Shown here one piece after another: positions 62,430-64,000 of a DNA stretch of 64,000 nucleotides (the first letter of the stretch is position 1; each line of letters opens with the position of its first letter). The translations under genes were made by a program, and so were the position numbers. The notes beneath the pieces are model-generated. The model saw only the letters and a program-made list of their open reading frames with translations, was not told the origin of the DNA and searched no databases. The DNA is from Leucobacter chironomi DSM 19883 (GTDB lineage: Bacteria > Actinomycetota > Actinomycetes > Actinomycetales > Microbacteriaceae): positions 1 through 64,000 of the forward strand of contig NZ_ATXU01000004.1 in assembly GCF_000421845.1 (NCBI RefSeq). Direction: 5' to 3'.

Positions 62430-64000
62430 ATGACAGAACGTTTCACCGAAGAATCAGACCTCGACGACGCCGTCGCGAACGACCCGGCGGATCACGGCGG
62501 CGTCGCCGACGCAGAGCGTGCTGCGCGCCAGGAAGCGCCCTCGGACGCGGACCCCGCCCCCTCCGACAGCACCGACCCTCTCGACCGGCTGCTCGCGCGC
62601 GCGGCGCGCGGCGGCTCGGCTACCGTGATCCGCGACTCGAGCGAGCGCGGGTCCGGCGTCGACAACCTGACGGGAGGCGCGCAGGCGCTCGGCGACGCCG
62701 CTCACGATCGGCTCGCCGAAGACCTCGAACTCATCCGCCTCGAACGCGAGGAGCGCGCCTCGCTCACTCGTGTGGGCGGCCTCTCCACCGAACTCGAAGA
62801 CGTCACCGAGGTGGAGTATCGCCAGCTGCGGCTCGAGAACGCGGTGCTCATCGGCGTGTACACGGGCTCGGCCCGCAACGGGCTCGACGACGCCGAGAAC
62901 TCGCTGCGCGAGCTGGCCGCCCTCGCCGAAACGGCGGGAGCGCGCGTGCTCGACGGCTTGCTGCAGCGCCGTGCGAACCCCGACCCCGCCACCTACCTCG
63001 GCAAGGGCAAAGCGCAGGAGCTCGCAGAGCTCGTGGCCGCGGTCGGCGCCGACACCGTCGTGGCCGACACCGAGCTGGCCCCCAGCCAGCGCCGCGCGCT
63101 CGAAGACGTCGTGAAGGTGAAGGTGATCGACCGCACCGCGGTGATCCTCGACATCTTCAGCCAGCACGCGAAGAGCCGCGAGGGCAAGGCCCAGGTCGAG
63201 CTCGCGCAGCTCCAGTACCTGCTGCCGCGTCTGCGCGGCTGGGGCGAGTCGATGTCGCGCCAGGCCGGCGGCCAGGTCGGTTCGGCCGGTGCGGGCATGG
63301 GCTCTCGCGGCCCGGGCGAGACCAAGATGGAGCTGGATCGCCGCAAGATCCACACCCGCATGGCGAAGCTGCGCAAGCAGATCGCAGGCTTCGCCCCGGC
63401 GCGCGATGCGAAGCGCGCGAACCGCAAGCGGGGCGAGGTGCCGTCGGTGGCGATCGCGGGCTACACGAACGCGGGCAAGTCGAGTCTGCTGAACCGGCTC
63501 ACGGGCACGCAGGAGCTCGTGCAGAACCAGCTCTTCGCCACGCTCGACACGGCCGTGCGCCACGCCGAGACCGCCGACGGGCGCAGCTTCACCTACGCCG
63601 ACACTGTCGGCTTCGTGCGCAATCTGCCGCATCAGCTGGTCGAGGCGTTCCGTTCGACCTTCGAGGAGGTGGGCGACGCCGACGTGATCCTGCACGTGGT
63701 CGACGGTTCGCACCCCGATCCCGCAGCCCAGCTGCGCACGGTGCGCGAGGTGATCGCGGAGGTCGACGCGCAGGGCATCCCCGAGATCGTGGTGTTCAAC
63801 AAGGCCGATCTCCTCGACGACTCGCAGCGTCTCGTGCTGCACGGGCTCGCGTCCGATGCGGTGTTCGTGTCGGCGCGGTCGGGCGAGGGCATCGAGGAGC
63901 TGCGGCGGCGGATCGATGCGGCGCTGCCGGTTCCGGATCGCGAGGTCACCGTCGTGGTGCCGTACGACCGCGGCGAACTCGTCGCCGAGCTGCACGAGCG
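62430..64000 (+). CDS. hflX: GTPase HflX, cut off by the window edge
   Basis: The first 523 codons are present and the gene runs off the right edge. After a 100-residue acidic N-terminal stretch comes the HflX domain (RRANPDPATYLGKGKAQELAELVAAVGADTVV, QVELAQLQYLLPRLRGWGESMSRQAGG, GMGSRGPGETKMELDRRKI) and then the G domain: G1 GYTNAGKSS near residue 344, G2/G3 around FATLD and DTVGFVRNLPHQLVEAFRSTFEE, G4 NKAD and G5 SARSG. It acts on ribosomes, in some bacteria splitting stalled or antibiotic-bound 70S particles. Its usual neighbour dapF is 13 kb away here. Confidence 0.95.
   Translation, partial: MTERFTEESDLDDAVANDPADHGGVADAERAARQEAPSDADPAPSDSTDPLDRLLARAARGGSATVIRDSSERGSGVDNLTGGAQALGDAAHDRLAEDLELIRLEREERASLTRVGGLSTELEDVTEVEYRQLRLENAVLIGVYTGSARNGLDDAENSLRELAALAETAGARVLDGLLQRRANPDPATYLGKGKAQELAELVAAVGADTVVADTELAPSQRRALEDVVKVKVIDRTAVILDIFSQHAKSREGKAQVELAQLQYLLPRLRGWGESMSRQAGGQVGSAGAGMGSRGPGETKMELDRRKIHTRMAKLRKQIAGFAPARDAKRANRKRGEVPSVAIAGYTNAGKSSLLNRLTGTQELVQNQLFATLDTAVRHAETADGRSFTYADTVGFVRNLPHQLVEAFRSTFEEVGDADVILHVVDGSHPDPAAQLRTVREVIAEVDAQGIPEIVVFNKADLLDDSQRLVLHGLASDAVFVSARSGEGIEELRRRIDAALPVPDREVTVVVPYDRGELVAELHE

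Overview
The window is 64 kb of very GC-rich chromosomal DNA from a high-GC Gram-positive bacterium, most likely a member of the Microbacteriaceae; Leucobacter is possible but is inference. The basis is the codon use (almost all third positions G or C), actinobacterial gene orders (ftsK-pgsA-cinA-clgR-DUF3046-recA-recX-miaB-miaA-dapF-hflX; ilvD-ilvBNC-serA; pnp, M16 peptidase, dapB), a LexA box of the TCGAA(C)-N4-GTTCGA type before recA, an LSSTG variant sorting signal, and promoters that lead straight into start codons.

Layout. 1-7.7 kb: tRNA-Lys, an NhaA antiporter, two small membrane proteins and the branched-chain amino acid genes ilvD, ilvB, ilvN, ilvC. 7.8-14.6 kb: hrpB helicase, a Phd/PIN toxin-antitoxin pair, small hypothetical and membrane proteins, serA. 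14.8-26.2 kb: an AHSA1-like protein, pnp with a structured leader, an accessory pair (a 1000-residue sortase-anchored surface protein with an aerolysin-like segment, and an HTH regulator), then an M16 peptidase, an ATP-grasp protein, dapB and a TPR protein. 26.3-35.9 kb: amino acid permease, diguanylate cyclase, thyA, dfrA, dapA, RNase J, a FemAB-type transferase and MurJ, with a second FemAB gene convergent to MurJ. 37-49 kb: the cell-division and DNA-repair cluster ftsK to dapF, including an Eis-like acetyltransferase.

49.1-61.6 kb is a catabolic island that separates dapF from hflX. It holds a LysR regulator, an enolase-superfamily acid-sugar dehydratase, a lone sugar-binding lipoprotein of foreign codon use, a 3-hydroxyisobutyrate dehydrogenase-type reductase, a carboxymuconolactone decarboxylase-family protein, two flavin 2-hydroxyacid oxidases, a GntR/FCD regulator and an IlvD/Edd-type dehydratase. 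Together these suggest use of one or more sugar acids, with two dehydratases feeding 2-keto-3-deoxy acids and the oxidases handling 2-hydroxyacid products; the substrate cannot be read from sequence. A shared palindrome GCATG-TRR-CATGC lies upstream of two of its units. A methyltransferase and a partial hflX end the window.

Two points stand out. First, at least fifteen genes have a TANNNT hexamer exactly 6 or 7 nt before the start codon, the signature of leaderless mRNAs. Second, the surface protein at 18.1-21.1 kb combines a possible lectin-like N-terminus, an aerolysin-like segment, Ig-like domains and a sorting signal, and is the best candidate for something undescribed. No CRISPR array, phage, transposase or insertion sequence was seen.
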